Part shown: positions 1 to 8,940 of the stretch, one piece after another | Numbering within the stretch: the first letter of the stretch is position 1 | How the letters are laid out: each line of letters begins with the position of its first letter | Origin: Ruoffia tabacinasalis | GTDB lineage: Bacteria > Bacillota > Bacilli > Lactobacillales > Aerococcaceae | Direction: 5' to 3' | Assembly: GCF_005864045.1 (NCBI RefSeq) | Contig: NZ_VBSP01000021.1 | Coordinates: 1 to 38,670 of the forward strand | Length of the DNA: 38,670 nucleotides | The notes under the pieces: model-generated | The model's input: the letters and a program-made list of their open reading frames with translations, nothing else | What the model was told of the DNA's origin: nothing | Databases searched by the model: none | Program-made: the position numbers and the translations under genes

Positions 1-277
1 TAAAAATCGAATCTCGATAAAAATGTTCTGTAAAATCTCAAAAAACATATAAATTTTAGAACCAAAGCAAAATTACGACAAAAAATGTATTTTTAATCGA
101 AAAATTTAGAAGTATGAATTATTCAGGCATTATATAAAATGTGTATAATGACTGGTTTGATGAGAGAATTTTCAGTGTAATAATAGCTACTTATAAATTG
201 CAATTTGACGCGATTTGTGCAACAATTAGAGGGATTGTTTACAGATAAATTATATTAGAAGGAGGCAGTTTAACTGC
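1..277 (+). promoter_or_regulatory. Upstream region and probable promoter of pepA
   Basis: AT-rich non-coding leader. A TATAAT box lies at 144-149, with no convincing -35 box (ATTCAG at the expected place). A strong ribosome binding site, AAGGAGG, at 259-265 fixes the pepA start at 278. The first 120 bases show no gene or clear structure; they may be the tail of an intergenic region starting left of the window. Confidence 0.4.
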
Positions 278-1357
278 ATGACTATTAATGATAATCAATT
301 TAAACGAATTAAAGAATTAACTGAATTACAAGGAATTTCCGGTAATGAGGGCGAAGTAAGAGCTTACCTCAAAGAGAAATTAACACCACTTGTTGACGAA
401 GTTGAGATAAGTGGCTTAGGAAATATCTTTGGAATTAAAAAATCATCAACAGAAGATGCACCTAAATTAATGGTTGCAGCTCATATGGATGAAGTTGGTT
501 TCATGGTAAGCCAAATTAACGATAACGGAACGTTTAAAGTGACACCAATCGGTGGCTGGAACGTTTACGCTGTATCCGCACAACGTTTTACTTTACAAAC
601 GAAACAAGGAAACTATCCTTGTGTCTCGAGTGCAGTAGCGCCTCACTTATTACGTGGAAGCAAAGCTCAATCACTCAAACCATCAGATATTTTATTTGAT
701 GCTGGTTTTACTTCCAAAGAAGAAGCGATGTCTTACGGCGTTCGTCCAGGCGATAGCTTAGTGCCAGATGTAGAGACAATTCGTACAGCGAATAATGAAT
801 CAATCATTAGTAAAGCTTGGGATAACCGTTACGGAAGTGCTGTAATCTTAGATACATTAGAAAAAATCCAAGGTCAATCACTTAAATCAGAATTAATTAT
901 GGGCGCGTCAGTTCAAGAGGAAGTGGGCTTACGTGGTATTCGTGGAGCGGTTCACCGTTACCAACCAGATTTATTCTTAGCTGTAGATTGCTCGCCAGCA
1001 GCTGATGCTGAAGGTAAGAAAGATGTTCAAGGTCGCTTAGGCGAAGGCTTCTTACTACGTGTTCAAGATCCAGGAATGATTACTCACAAAGGCTTACGTG
1101 AATATTTATTAGATACGGCAGAGACAAACAATATTCCGTATCAATACTTCTTCTCAAAAGGTGGAACAGATGCAGGTGCTGCTCACACAATGAATGATGG
1201 TGTCATCAGTGGAGTTATTGGTGTGCCAGCGAGATATATTCATGGTCATCAATCACTCTTTAGAATTTCTGATTATGAAGCGGCACAAGCAATGCTAGAA
1301 GCTGTAGTCACGACATTTGATCGTACGACTTACGAAACGTTAGTTCAAAATACTTAA
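278..1357 (+). CDS. pepA: M42 family glutamyl aminopeptidase
   Basis: Cytoplasmic metallo-aminopeptidase of family M42 (PepA/YtoP/FrvX), which removes N-terminal acidic or other residues from peptides and normally forms a large tetrahedral dodecamer with a dinuclear metal site. Visible signatures in order: the AAHMDEVGF metal motif near residue 67, WDNRYG near 180 (metal Asp), QEEVGLRG near 213 (catalytic Glu pair), AVDCSPAAD near 235, and the C-terminal GGTDAG and IHGHQS (metal His) motifs. The length of 359 aa is normal for the family. The start at 278 follows an AAGGAGG site. It sits 29 bases ahead of ytpR, matching the ytoP...ytpR neighbourhood of Bacillus, so the two are probably cotranscribed. 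Confidence 0.92.
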   Translation: MTINDNQFKRIKELTELQGISGNEGEVRAYLKEKLTPLVDEVEISGLGNIFGIKKSSTEDAPKLMVAAHMDEVGFMVSQINDNGTFKVTPIGGWNVYAVSAQRFTLQTKQGNYPCVSSAVAPHLLRGSKAQSLKPSDILFDAGFTSKEEAMSYGVRPGDSLVPDVETIRTANNESIISKAWDNRYGSAVILDTLEKIQGQSLKSELIMGASVQEEVGLRGIRGAVHRYQPDLFLAVDCSPAADAEGKKDVQGRLGEGFLLRVQDPGMITHKGLREYLLDTAETNNIPYQYFFSKGGTDAGAAHTMNDGVISGVIGVPARYIHGHQSLFRISDYEAAQAMLEAVVTTFDRTTYETLVQNT

Positions 1358-1386
1358 TATCGACCGAAAGAAAGGATATAATAATT

Positions 1387-2016
1387 ATGTGGATTGCATT
1401 TTATAATGAACAAGGTGTTGGAGATGTCTTAATGTTAACTCGAGGGAAAGCAGACGAGAATCATTTATCAACAGAATCAAATAATGGTGTGACAATTGTG
1501 AGAGATAGCACTCAAGATAACCAAGTAATGTCAATTAATTTATTTAATATTTCTGAAACATTTAAACCAAATGGTAATGGGAATGTTGATTTAACTGAAG
1601 AACAAGTGTCTCAAGTTAATGACAAGATTAAAGAAGCAGGCTTTGACATTGAAGTAGAGGTTGACTCAAAACCTAAATTCGTAGTAGGATACGTTGAATC
1701 ATGTAAAAAACACGAGGATAGCGACCACTTATCAGTCACACAAACAAATGTCGGCGGAGAAGTTTTACAAATTGTTTGTGGAGCAGATAATATTGCTGAA
1801 GATATGAACGTCCTTGTCGCACGCCCAGGGGCTACGATGCCAAACGGTATGATTATTTGGCCAGGAGAATTACGTGGTGTTGAAAGTTTTGGTATGATTT
1901 GTTCAACCCGCGAATTGGGTTTAACTGATATTGAGGATTTACCAGGGATTTGGGAGTTGAAAGACTCGTTTGAGCCAGGAATGAGCCTTGAAGAAGTTGT
2001 CGCTTCATACAAGTAA
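1387..2016 (+). CDS. ytpR: YtpR family tRNA-binding protein
   Basis: A 209-aa protein with an N-terminal YtpR-specific segment (DUF4479-type, residues 1-90) and a C-terminal EMAP/tRNA-binding OB-fold (about 95-205), the domain also found at the start of PheT. Typical strings are VGYVESCKKHEDSDHL and IVCGADNI, followed by ARPGATMPNG and GVESFGMICS. The domain binds tRNA-like structures; the cellular role of YtpR is not established. AAAGGA lies just upstream of the ATG. The gene is between pepA and a disordered-protein gene and is likely part of the pepA-murC transcript. Confidence 0.93.
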   Translation: MWIAFYNEQGVGDVLMLTRGKADENHLSTESNNGVTIVRDSTQDNQVMSINLFNISETFKPNGNGNVDLTEEQVSQVNDKIKEAGFDIEVEVDSKPKFVVGYVESCKKHEDSDHLSVTQTNVGGEVLQIVCGADNIAEDMNVLVARPGATMPNGMIIWPGELRGVESFGMICSTRELGLTDIEDLPGIWELKDSFEPGMSLEEVVASYK

Positions 2017-2054
2017 TAAAAGTTGATTAAACTAGTAGTCAAGGATGTGTAATA

Positions 2055-2663
2055 ATGAAAAAATACGAAGGACCCGCATTTAACAACCGAAGTGGTCAGT
2101 CAGATAAAAGACGCTTCGCTCATCCAACTCAAGGAATGGATTCTGGTAAATCTAAGTTTGAACCAGCCTATCTGAATCAACAAAAGAAAAAGCAACAACC
2201 CAAAGATAATCAGCCGGTTGAAGCGAAAGAAACAAAAGAGGACTCACTTCGTGAACCAAAACAGACAACTCAACAAAGTGGACTGGAACATTATGAGATT
2301 CCTTTTTTGAAGAAGCAAAATAAACAGACGACATCGTTAAATACGCAACAGAGCTTAGAAGAAACTCAATCAAGCGATGATGAAACATCAACGGTAGTCA
2401 GTAACTGGGATGCAACTAAACCGTCTCTGAGGTCCAATTACGAACCTTCATTTAAGAAACAAGTGGCAAATACTCATGAAGTTCAAGATGAAGAAGAACA
2501 AATTGAAGACAATCCATTTGAAGAGCGACCTTTCAAAGCGACTGAATTACCAAAACCATATAAGAAACAAAAATTAAGCAACCGACAAGTAGACGAGAAT
2601 ACAAGATTACTAGCTAAAAGATTGCAAAAATCTAAAAACAACTTTTTATTGTTTGAGGACTAG
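2055..2663 (+). CDS. Disordered 202-aa protein with repeated short motifs
   Basis: Not recognised with certainty. The protein is hydrophilic and rich in Gln, Lys, Glu, Ser and Thr, with no predicted membrane segment or fold. A short motif of the type aromatic-Glu-x-x-aromatic followed by Lys/Gln recurs: YEGPAF at 4, FEPAY at 36, YEIPF at 81, YEPSF at 130, and a looser PKPYKKQ near 167. It lies between ytpR and murC, where Bacillus and many lactic acid bacteria have the SftA/YtpT DNA translocase. Inference: it could correspond to the disordered N-terminal linker of such a translocase, here without its ATPase. The start has a GGATG-type weak site; the stop is 15 bases before murC, so cotranslation with murC is likely. 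Confidence 0.75.
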   Translation: MKKYEGPAFNNRSGQSDKRRFAHPTQGMDSGKSKFEPAYLNQQKKKQQPKDNQPVEAKETKEDSLREPKQTTQQSGLEHYEIPFLKKQNKQTTSLNTQQSLEETQSSDDETSTVVSNWDATKPSLRSNYEPSFKKQVANTHEVQDEEEQIEDNPFEERPFKATELPKPYKKQKLSNRQVDENTRLLAKRLQKSKNNFLLFED

Positions 2664-2678
2664 GAGGCAATAAAATAT

Positions 2679-4019
2679 ATGAATATGATTAATAAAGAAC
2701 ATAAATATCATTTTGTTGGAATAAAAGGGTCTGGAATGAGTGCATTAGCGCTGATTCTTCATGGCGAAGGCTTTGAAGTTCAAGGAAGTGACGTAGGGAA
2801 ATACTTCTTTACACAACAGGAATTAGAGAATCAAGACATTACTATCTTAGAATTCGATGCTGACAATATTACAGAGGATTTAACAATTATTGCTGGAAAT
2901 GCATTTAATGATGATCATCCAGAATTAGTTAAAGCCAGAGAATTAGGTCTAGAAATCTATCGATACCATGATTTTATCGGTGGCTTAATTCAAAATTATA
3001 CAAGTATTGCAGTGACAGGTTCACATGGTAAGACATCAACAACGGGCTTACTATCACACACATTAAAAAACCTTGCACCGACAAGTTACTTAATTGGTGA
3101 TGGGACTGGGTTTGGTGATGAGACAGCGACATACTTCGCTTTAGAAGCATGTGAGTACCGTCGTCATTTCTTAGCTTACAAACCAGATTATGCCATTGTT
3201 ACTAACGTTGATTTCGACCACCCAGATTACTACCGCTCAATTGAGGATGTATTTGAAGCGATTCAAACGTTCTCTAATCAAGCGAATAAAGCAATTATTG
3301 CTTGTGGGGATGACGAATATCTACCGAATTTAAAGTCAGATGGGCCAATTTATTACTACGGACTCACTGAAGAGTCGCGTGTAAATGCGAAAAATATTGA
3401 TCGTACTGTTGAAGGTTCTGAATTCGACGTTGTGATTGACGGAGAAGTATTTGGAAGATTTGCGATCCCAGTATATGGTGAGCACAATATCTTAAATGCT
3501 TTATCAGTCATTACAGTGCTTTACTTAGAAGGCTTCAAAGCAGAAGATATTAAAGAGCATATTGCTACTTTTGGTGGGGTTAAACGCCGTTTCTCTGCGC
3601 GTCAAATTCAAGATTTAACAATCATTGATGACTACGCACATCATCCATCTGAGATTACAGCAACCATTGATGCAGCAAAACAACGCTACCCAAATCGTGA
3701 AATTGTCGCAATCTTCCAACCCCATACGTTCTCTAGAACGGTTGCGATGTTGAATGAGTTTGCAGAGTCGCTTTCTTTAGCAGATAAAGTATATCTTGTA
3801 GAGATATTTAACTCAGCGCGTGAAGCGAATGGGGAAGTAACAATTGAAGACCTTGCGAAATTAATCCATCAAAATGTTGAAATCATCTCAACGGATCACT
3901 TATCACCATTAATGGGTTATAAAGATGCAGTATTCCTGTTCATGGGCGCAGGAGACATTGATGAACTTTCTCGTCAATTTGAGAAAGCATATGCTAACTT
4001 AAGCCCGAACCGATTATAG
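2679..4019 (+). CDS. murC: UDP-N-acetylmuramate--L-alanine ligase
   Basis: Cytoplasmic Mur ligase that adds L-alanine to UDP-MurNAc using ATP, the first amino-acid step of the peptidoglycan stem peptide. Seen: N-terminal Rossmann domain with GIKGSGMSALA (residues 14-24), the ATP-binding loop VTGSHGKTSTTGL near 109, the central-domain DFDHPDYY near 180, and the C-terminal IDDYAHHPSEI near 315. The length of 446 aa is typical for Firmicutes. A strong AGGAGG at 2662-2667 lies 11 bases before the ATG at 2679; a second in-frame ATG at 2685 is also possible. The operon ends with the hairpin at 4032-4065. Confidence 0.97.
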   Translation: MNMINKEHKYHFVGIKGSGMSALALILHGEGFEVQGSDVGKYFFTQQELENQDITILEFDADNITEDLTIIAGNAFNDDHPELVKARELGLEIYRYHDFIGGLIQNYTSIAVTGSHGKTSTTGLLSHTLKNLAPTSYLIGDGTGFGDETATYFALEACEYRRHFLAYKPDYAIVTNVDFDHPDYYRSIEDVFEAIQTFSNQANKAIIACGDDEYLPNLKSDGPIYYYGLTEESRVNAKNIDRTVEGSEFDVVIDGEVFGRFAIPVYGEHNILNALSVITVLYLEGFKAEDIKEHIATFGGVKRRFSARQIQDLTIIDDYAHHPSEITATIDAAKQRYPNREIVAIFQPHTFSRTVAMLNEFAESLSLADKVYLVEIFNSAREANGEVTIEDLAKLIHQNVEIISTDHLSPLMGYKDAVFLFMGAGDIDELSRQFEKAYANLSPNRL

Positions 4020-4031
4020 AATAGAAACAAC

Positions 4032-4065
4032 AAGCGGCCAACGAGTTAGAATTCGTTGGCTGTTT
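4032..4065 (+). terminator. Terminator after murC
   Basis: Stem of about 13 bp whose core GCCAACGA (4037-4044) pairs with TCGTTGGC (4053-4060). The stem is extended outward by A-T and G-T pairs, and is followed by TGTTTGTGCTT. Only 32 bases separate it from the polA start, so polA probably depends on read-through or a promoter overlapping this site. Confidence 0.65.
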
Positions 4066-4097
4066 GTGCTTAATAATTAAAGATGGAGGAATATTCA

Positions 4098-6761
4098 ATG
4101 AGTCAACGTAAAATTATGTTAATTGACGGAAGTAGTCTTGCCTTTCGAGCTTTTTATTCAATCTTAGATTTAGACCGTTTTAAGAACAAATCAGGTCTAC
4201 ACACGAATGCACTTTATAGTTTTCATCGAATGTTAGACAGTGTCATGGAACAATTTCAACCGACACACATATTAGTCGCATTTGACAAAAGTGAAGTGAC
4301 ATTCAGAACGGATATGTTTAAAGAGTATAAAGGCGGGCGACAAAAAACGCCAAGTGAATTCAAAGAACAAATGCCTTATCTTAAAGTCTTATTAGATGCA
4401 TACGGAATGAAACACTATGATATCTTGCATTATGAAGCGGATGATGTGATTGGAACACTATCGCATCAAGCAGATTCGGATGATGAAGTTATTGTTATTT
4501 CTGGAGATAAAGACTTAATTCAACTCGCCACAGATAACGTCACGGTGTATATTACCCGCAAAGGTGTGAGCCAATTAGAAGCTTATACGCCAGAGACAGT
4601 GATGGAAACATACGGAGTGACGCCAAAGCAGTTTATTGAGTTAAAAGGTCTAATGGGAGACCCATCGGATAATTACCCAGGTGTCACACGCATCGGTGAG
4701 AAGACGGCCATTAAATTAATCAAAGAATATCATTCTGTCGAAGAATTGTATGAGCGTCTTGATGAGTTAAAACCATCTAAGATGAAAGAAAACTTAACCA
4801 ATGAAAAAGAAGAAGCGTTCATGAGTAGAGAGTTAGCTGAAATCTTATTGGAAGCGCCAATTGAAATTGGGATTGACGACATCACTTATGAAGGGAAGAA
4901 TATTGAAGAGCTCGTTGAATTTTACCGTCAAATGGAATTTAATAGTTTCTTGACTGAACTTCAAGCGACGTCAGATGTCGATATCACAGCGATTGAATCG
5001 GACGAACCACAACTTGAATACGACGTACAGTTTGTAGATGTAATCACAGAAAATATTCTACCTAAACAAACAGCAGTATACTTTGAAACTATTGGGGACA
5101 ATTATCATTTTGATGATGTTTTATATGTTTCTTGGTATGATCAAGTTGCGAATACGGTTTATGTTGCTGAAGCATCTGTGGCTTTAAATGACACTAACTT
5201 TAAAGCGTGGCTAGAAGACGAATCCGTTGATAAAATTTTATTCGACTCAAAACGAGATGAAGTCTTAACAAGTCATTATGGGATTCAATTAAAAGGAATC
5301 ATATTTGATACTTTAATTGCGGCTTACCTCGTTGAAGCGAATCATATGGACGAGATTGCGAATGTCGTAAGAGCACTAGAAGTACCAGTGAACGTAGAGC
5401 TAGACGAGATGGTTTACGGAAAAGGTGCGAAACGAAAATTACCAGAAGATACTGATGTAACGGTAAATCATGTCGCAAGTAAAGCTATGGCATTGGATGC
5501 GTTAGTAGAGCCATTACGTACTCGTCTAGTTGATTTAGAGATGGATGATCTATACGAAGACATCGAAGTGCCAGTGGCACGTGTTCTAGCTCGAATGGAA
5601 ATTGCCGGAATTAAAGTAGACGGCGCTACTTTAGAAGAGAAGAACGAAGAATTAATCGAACGTTTAAAACAAATGGAAGCACGTATTCACGAACACGCGG
5701 GTGAAGAATTTAACGTGAATTCACCAAAACAGTTAGGAGAAATTTTATTCGACAAGATGGGCTTGCCAGTCATTAAAAAGACAAAAACAGGCTACAGTAC
5801 AGCTGCCAACGTTCTTGAAAAACTGTTAGATGAGCATCCCATTATTCAAGAAATTCTTGATTACCGTTCTATCAGTAAACTTCAAGGAACTTACTTAGCG
5901 GGCCTACCAGGATATATTAAAGAAGATGGGAAAATTCATACGAAATTCGTCCAAACATTAACGCAAACAGGACGTTTAAGTAGTGCAGATCCAAACTTAC
6001 AAAATATTCCGGTACGTTTAGAAGAAGGCCGTAAAATTCGTCAAGCCTTCGTTCCTTCAGAAGAAGGTTGGCAATTATTTGGCGCCGACTATTCGCAAAT
6101 TGAACTTCGCGTGCTTGCACACATCAGTCAAGAAGAGCATATGACGAATGACTTTATTGCGGGTGAAGATATTCACTCGGCTACTGCTAGACGTGTGTTC
6201 AATTTAGAATCGACGTCAGATGTTGATAGTAACTTACGTCGCCAAGCTAAAGCTGTAAACTTCGGAATCGTATATGGAATTAGTGATTACGGATTATCAC
6301 AAAACTTAAATATTCCAAGACCTGAAGCGAAAGAATTCATTGAACGTTACTTTGAAATGTACCCAGGCGTTCAGAAATTTATGGATGACATTGTTGAAAA
6401 AGCTCGAGAAGATGGCTACGTCAGCACATTATTCCATCGCCGTCGTTACTTACCTGACATTAAGGCAAGTAACTTTAATATTCGTTCATTTGCAGAACGT
6501 ACAGCAATGAACTCGCCAATTCAAGGAACAGCAGCAGATATCTTGAAAATCGCGATGATTCGTCTACAAAAAGCCATTGACGATGAAGGGCTTCAAGCTA
6601 GAATCTTACTACAAGTGCATGATGAGTTAATCTTAGAAGCACCTGCAGAGGAGATGGAACGCTTAAGTGAGCTCGTACCTGAAATTATGGAACACGCTGC
6701 AAACTTAGACGTACCTTTAGAAGTCGATTATAACCAAGGGATTAATTGGTACGAACTATAA
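4098..6761 (+). CDS. polA: DNA polymerase I
   Basis: Repair and Okazaki-fragment processing polymerase. N-terminal 5'-3' exonuclease (residues 1 to about 290, with DGSSLAFRAF, EADDVIGT and GDKDLIQL). The middle 3'-5' exonuclease-like domain (about 300-470) reads VYFETIG where proofreading enzymes have a D-x-E motif, so it looks catalytically dead, as in other Firmicute Pol I. C-terminal polymerase carries motif A GADYSQIELR (Asp about 664), motif B RRQAKAVNFGIVYG and motif C QVHDELILE. I place the start at 4098. An in-frame ATG at 4083 overlaps the TGGAGGA ribosome site (4084-4090), which is well spaced only for 4098, giving 887 aa. Confidence 0.97.
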   Translation: MSQRKIMLIDGSSLAFRAFYSILDLDRFKNKSGLHTNALYSFHRMLDSVMEQFQPTHILVAFDKSEVTFRTDMFKEYKGGRQKTPSEFKEQMPYLKVLLDAYGMKHYDILHYEADDVIGTLSHQADSDDEVIVISGDKDLIQLATDNVTVYITRKGVSQLEAYTPETVMETYGVTPKQFIELKGLMGDPSDNYPGVTRIGEKTAIKLIKEYHSVEELYERLDELKPSKMKENLTNEKEEAFMSRELAEILLEAPIEIGIDDITYEGKNIEELVEFYRQMEFNSFLTELQATSDVDITAIESDEPQLEYDVQFVDVITENILPKQTAVYFETIGDNYHFDDVLYVSWYDQVANTVYVAEASVALNDTNFKAWLEDESVDKILFDSKRDEVLTSHYGIQLKGIIFDTLIAAYLVEANHMDEIANVVRALEVPVNVELDEMVYGKGAKRKLPEDTDVTVNHVASKAMALDALVEPLRTRLVDLEMDDLYEDIEVPVARVLARMEIAGIKVDGATLEEKNEELIERLKQMEARIHEHAGEEFNVNSPKQLGEILFDKMGLPVIKKTKTGYSTAANVLEKLLDEHPIIQEILDYRSISKLQGTYLAGLPGYIKEDGKIHTKFVQTLTQTGRLSSADPNLQNIPVRLEEGRKIRQAFVPSEEGWQLFGADYSQIELRVLAHISQEEHMTNDFIAGEDIHSATARRVFNLESTSDVDSNLRRQAKAVNFGIVYGISDYGLSQNLNIPRPEAKEFIERYFEMYPGVQKFMDDIVEKAREDGYVSTLFHRRRYLPDIKASNFNIRSFAERTAMNSPIQGTAADILKIAMIRLQKAIDDEGLQARILLQVHDELILEAPAEEMERLSELVPEIMEHAANLDVPLEVDYNQGINWYEL

Positions 6762-6772
6762 TATTGAATACT

Positions 6773-6806
6773 AGACTCTTACTCTTTATGGGGTGGGGGT
6801 CTTTTT
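6773..6806 (+). terminator. Terminator after polA
   Basis: A 12-bp stem, AGACTCTTACTC (6773-6784) with GGGTGGGGGTCT (6791-6802), rich in G-T pairs, a six-base loop and a T5 tail. The wobble makes it much stronger as RNA on the plus strand than on the minus strand. Confidence 0.85.
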
Positions 6807-6823
6807 GATGTTTATATGAGTGG

Positions 6824-7120
6824 TTAACTGGAAGAATAAAAAATAATTGTTCCAGCTGCGGTGATTAACTGGAAGAATATAAAATAATTGCTCCAGTTGT
6901 GGTGTTTAACTGGAAGAATAAAAAATAATTGCTCCAGTTGCGGTGTTTAACCGGAAGAATAGTAACAAATTGTTCCAGCTGCGGTGCTTAACTGGAAGAA
7001 TAAAAAATAATTGTTCCAGCTGCGGCGTTTAACTGGAAGAATAAAAAATAATTGTTCTAGCTGCGGTGTTTAACCGGGAGAATAGTAACAAATGTTCCAG
7101 CTACGCCATTTAACTAGTAC
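6824..7120. repeat. 41-bp tandem repeat array, seven units plus partial
   Basis: Units begin at 6824, 6865, 6906, 6947, 6988, 7029 and 7070, an exact 41-bp period. A degenerate partial begins at 7110, after a unit shortened to 40 bp. Each unit starts TTAACTGGAAGAAT and carries a matching right arm TCCAGCT or TCCAGTT, so each unit can fold into a hairpin with a 7-bp outer stem, a 2-base mismatch and an AT-rich inner stem. Units 4 and 7 share a variant interior (AATAGTAACAAA and CCGG/CCGGG), giving a higher-order A-A-B pattern over units 2-4 and 5-7. No open frame of note lies in it. It sits between the polA terminator and the transporter promoter. Confidence 0.95.
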
Positions 7121-7153
7121 AAGCAAAATTTATTCCTCCTGAAGTTCAATCAA

Positions 7154-7182
7154 TTGCTTGATAGCTAGGATTATCCTATAAT
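7154..7182 (+). promoter_or_regulatory. Promoter of the OpuC-like operon
   Basis: TTGCTT at 7154-7159, 17-base spacer, TATAAT at 7177-7182. The untranslated leader is about 85 bases long and contains an interrupted inverted repeat at 7220-7253: GGTGA and GGCG pair with CGCC and TCACC. That structure is a possible control point, but not a riboswitch class I recognise. Confidence 0.75.
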
Positions 7183-7277
7183 TAAATTACTGTTTATTGA
7201 AATTGATCACAGTCTCTACGGTGAAAGTGGCGAAAATTTCAACGCCAATCACCTAATTTCATAAAAGGAGTCGAAGT

Positions 7278-8162
7278 ATGAAAAAAGCAAAAAATATTAT
7301 TACCTTACTCGTCTTAGTCAGTTTGGTCCTTGTCGGTTGTACATCAGGTGCTTCAAGTGATACCATTAAGGTTGGTTCAAAAGATTTCACAGAAAGTCTA
7401 ATCGTGAGTGAAATTTACGCCTTAGCCTTAGAAGAGAATGGTTACTCAGTAGAGCGCGTACCAAATATCGCAAGTTCAGTAATACCTCAAGCAATTGAAA
7501 ATGCAGAAATTGATTTGTATCCAGAATATACTGGGACAGCCTTATTAAGTATCTTCAACTTACCGATGGATACAGATCCTGATAGTGTTGCTGAAACAAT
7601 TCGTAATGCTTACGAAGAAGGTGGCGAGTTAACGACACTTGAATATGCGCCAGCGAACGATTCACAAGGTATCGCAATTACAACTGCTGCTTCTGAAGAA
7701 TACGGTATTGATACAATCAGTGATTTACAAGCAAATGCTGAAAACATTCGCTTTGCGTCTCAAGGTGAGTTTGAAGAACGAGAAGACGGCTTAGGGGGAC
7801 TTGAGGAAGTCTACGGTGAATTCAATTTTGAATCAATCACTGTCTATGATAATAGCCTAAAATATCAAGTCTTAAGTAGTGATGAAGCAGATGCGACACC
7901 TGCTTACACGACTGAAGGGCAATTATCGAATACTGATATGTATAAAGTATTAGAAGATGACCAAAACTTCTGGCCACCCTATAATTTAGTGCCGATTATT
8001 CGCCAAGATATACTCGAAGCAAACCCTGATATTAAAACAATTATTAATGACATTAACGCAACACTTGATACACAATCTGTTGTAGATTTGAATGCTAGCG
8101 TTGATATTGATGGGCGAGACTATATGGAAGTTGCGGAAGAATACTATAATTCGATTCAATAA
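7278..8162 (+). CDS. Glycine betaine/carnitine/choline-type ABC transporter substrate-binding lipoprotein
   Basis: Extracellular lipoprotein of the OpuC/OsmF family that captures quaternary amines (betaine, choline, carnitine) for uptake as compatible solutes. Signal peptide MKKAKNIITLLVLVSLVL with lipobox LVGC (lipidated Cys21). The mature part begins TIKVGSKDFTESLIVSEI, the family hallmark, and has YPEYTGTAL near residue 93 and FWPPYNLVPIIR near 235. The length of 294 aa is normal. AAGGAG precedes the ATG. Unusually for OpuC operons it is the first gene, and a hairpin at 8181-8217 separates it from the permease. This suggests it is made in excess over the membrane parts. The exact substrate cannot be read. 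Confidence 0.88.
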   Translation: MKKAKNIITLLVLVSLVLVGCTSGASSDTIKVGSKDFTESLIVSEIYALALEENGYSVERVPNIASSVIPQAIENAEIDLYPEYTGTALLSIFNLPMDTDPDSVAETIRNAYEEGGELTTLEYAPANDSQGIAITTAASEEYGIDTISDLQANAENIRFASQGEFEEREDGLGGLEEVYGEFNFESITVYDNSLKYQVLSSDEADATPAYTTEGQLSNTDMYKVLEDDQNFWPPYNLVPIIRQDILEANPDIKTIINDINATLDTQSVVDLNASVDIDGRDYMEVAEEYYNSIQ

Positions 8163-8180
8163 ACCAAGCACACAAATTTT

Positions 8181-8217
8181 ACGCGAGTAGAAGAAAGCTC
8201 TCTACTTGCGTATTTTT
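8181..8217 (+). terminator. Intra-operon hairpin/terminator after the binding protein gene
   Basis: ACGCGAGTAG (8181-8190) pairs over 10 bp with CTACTTGCGT (8202-8211), with an 11-base loop and then ATTTTTA. It looks like an intrinsic terminator with partial read-through, or an mRNA stabiliser, ahead of the permease gene. A possible -10 box (TATACA, 8262-8267) lies downstream without a clear -35. Confidence 0.7.
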
Positions 8218-8304
8218 ATTGGAAACAAATATTTTGGGAAAAGTGTCTAAATCCTGTAAACTATACAGAAGATGCGACAACAAATTAGAATTGGAGGGAA
8301 TTGC

Positions 8305-8940
8305 TTGCTAAATCAAATGATAGAATACTTTCAAACGGACTCCAGTGAGTTCACCGGATACTTGGTCCAACATATTAAACTAAGTCTAATAGCCTTAATT
8401 ATTGCGATATGTATCGGCATACCCTTAGGTTATATTAGTTACCGAAATAAGAAGGTAGGTGAGGTCTTAACAACGTCTTCGCAATTACTGCGAATTATAC
8501 CGAGTCTAGCGGTGTTATTCATCTTAATACCAATCATAGGGGTGGGAGAATTACCGGCACTGATTGCGTTAACTTTTCTAGCCATTCCGCCAATTATTAT
8601 GAATACGATTCTTGGCTTTAATGAAATTCCGGCGATCACTTTAGAAGTGGCCCGAGGCATTGGAATGAACCAGAAACAATTACGTAACCGGATTGAAATT
8701 CCACTTGCAGCGCCTTACATTTTAAATGGAATTAAACTAGCCTTAGTTGAAATTATTGCCAGTGCAACTTTAGCAACCTATATCGGAGCTGGAGGACTGG
8801 GAACGTTAATCTTCACCGGGCTTGGACTTTACCGAATGGATTTATTAATCATCGGTGGGGGAACAGTGGCATTATTATCACTATTAAGTATGGCTTTAAT
8901 GGATTTATTAATAGAGAAAGTGGGGGAGAACTATGGCTAA
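8305..8940 (+). CDS. Quaternary-amine ABC transporter permease (OpuCB/OpuCD-like)
   Basis: Inner-membrane permease with about five to six hydrophobic helices and the BPD transmembrane domain. The EAA-type loop reads ITLEVARGIGMNQKQLRNRIEIPLA, shown here only as its pattern: E...G.....L..I..P, near residues 115-140. It ends in the conserved GAGGLGTLIFTGL. The best start is TTG at 8305, six bases after GGAGGG (8293-8298). An ATG at 8272 lacks a site and the ATG at 8317 is too far. This gives 211 aa. It overlaps the ATPase gene by 8 bases, indicating translational coupling. With the second permease it should form a heterodimeric pore. Confidence 0.88.
   Translation: MLNQMIEYFQTDSSEFTGYLVQHIKLSLIALIIAICIGIPLGYISYRNKKVGEVLTTSSQLLRIIPSLAVLFILIPIIGVGELPALIALTFLAIPPIIMNTILGFNEIPAITLEVARGIGMNQKQLRNRIEIPLAAPYILNGIKLALVEIIASATLATYIGAGGLGTLIFTGLGLYRMDLLIIGGGTVALLSLLSMALMDLLIEKVGENYG

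Noticed and set aside
1611-2042. Minus-strand 143-aa frame opposite ytpR
   Set aside because: It is antisense to a well-conserved gene, has no ribosome site and an unlikely composition.
4083-4097. polA start at the upstream ATG
   Set aside because: That ATG is part of the ribosome binding site for the ATG at 4098.
6824-7120. CRISPR array
   Set aside because: The whole 41-bp unit repeats with no unique spacers, and no cas genes are nearby, so it is a tandem repeat rather than repeat-spacer alternation.
7220-7253. Known riboswitch in the transporter leader
   Set aside because: Only a simple interrupted hairpin is present; no consensus of any class I know could be matched.
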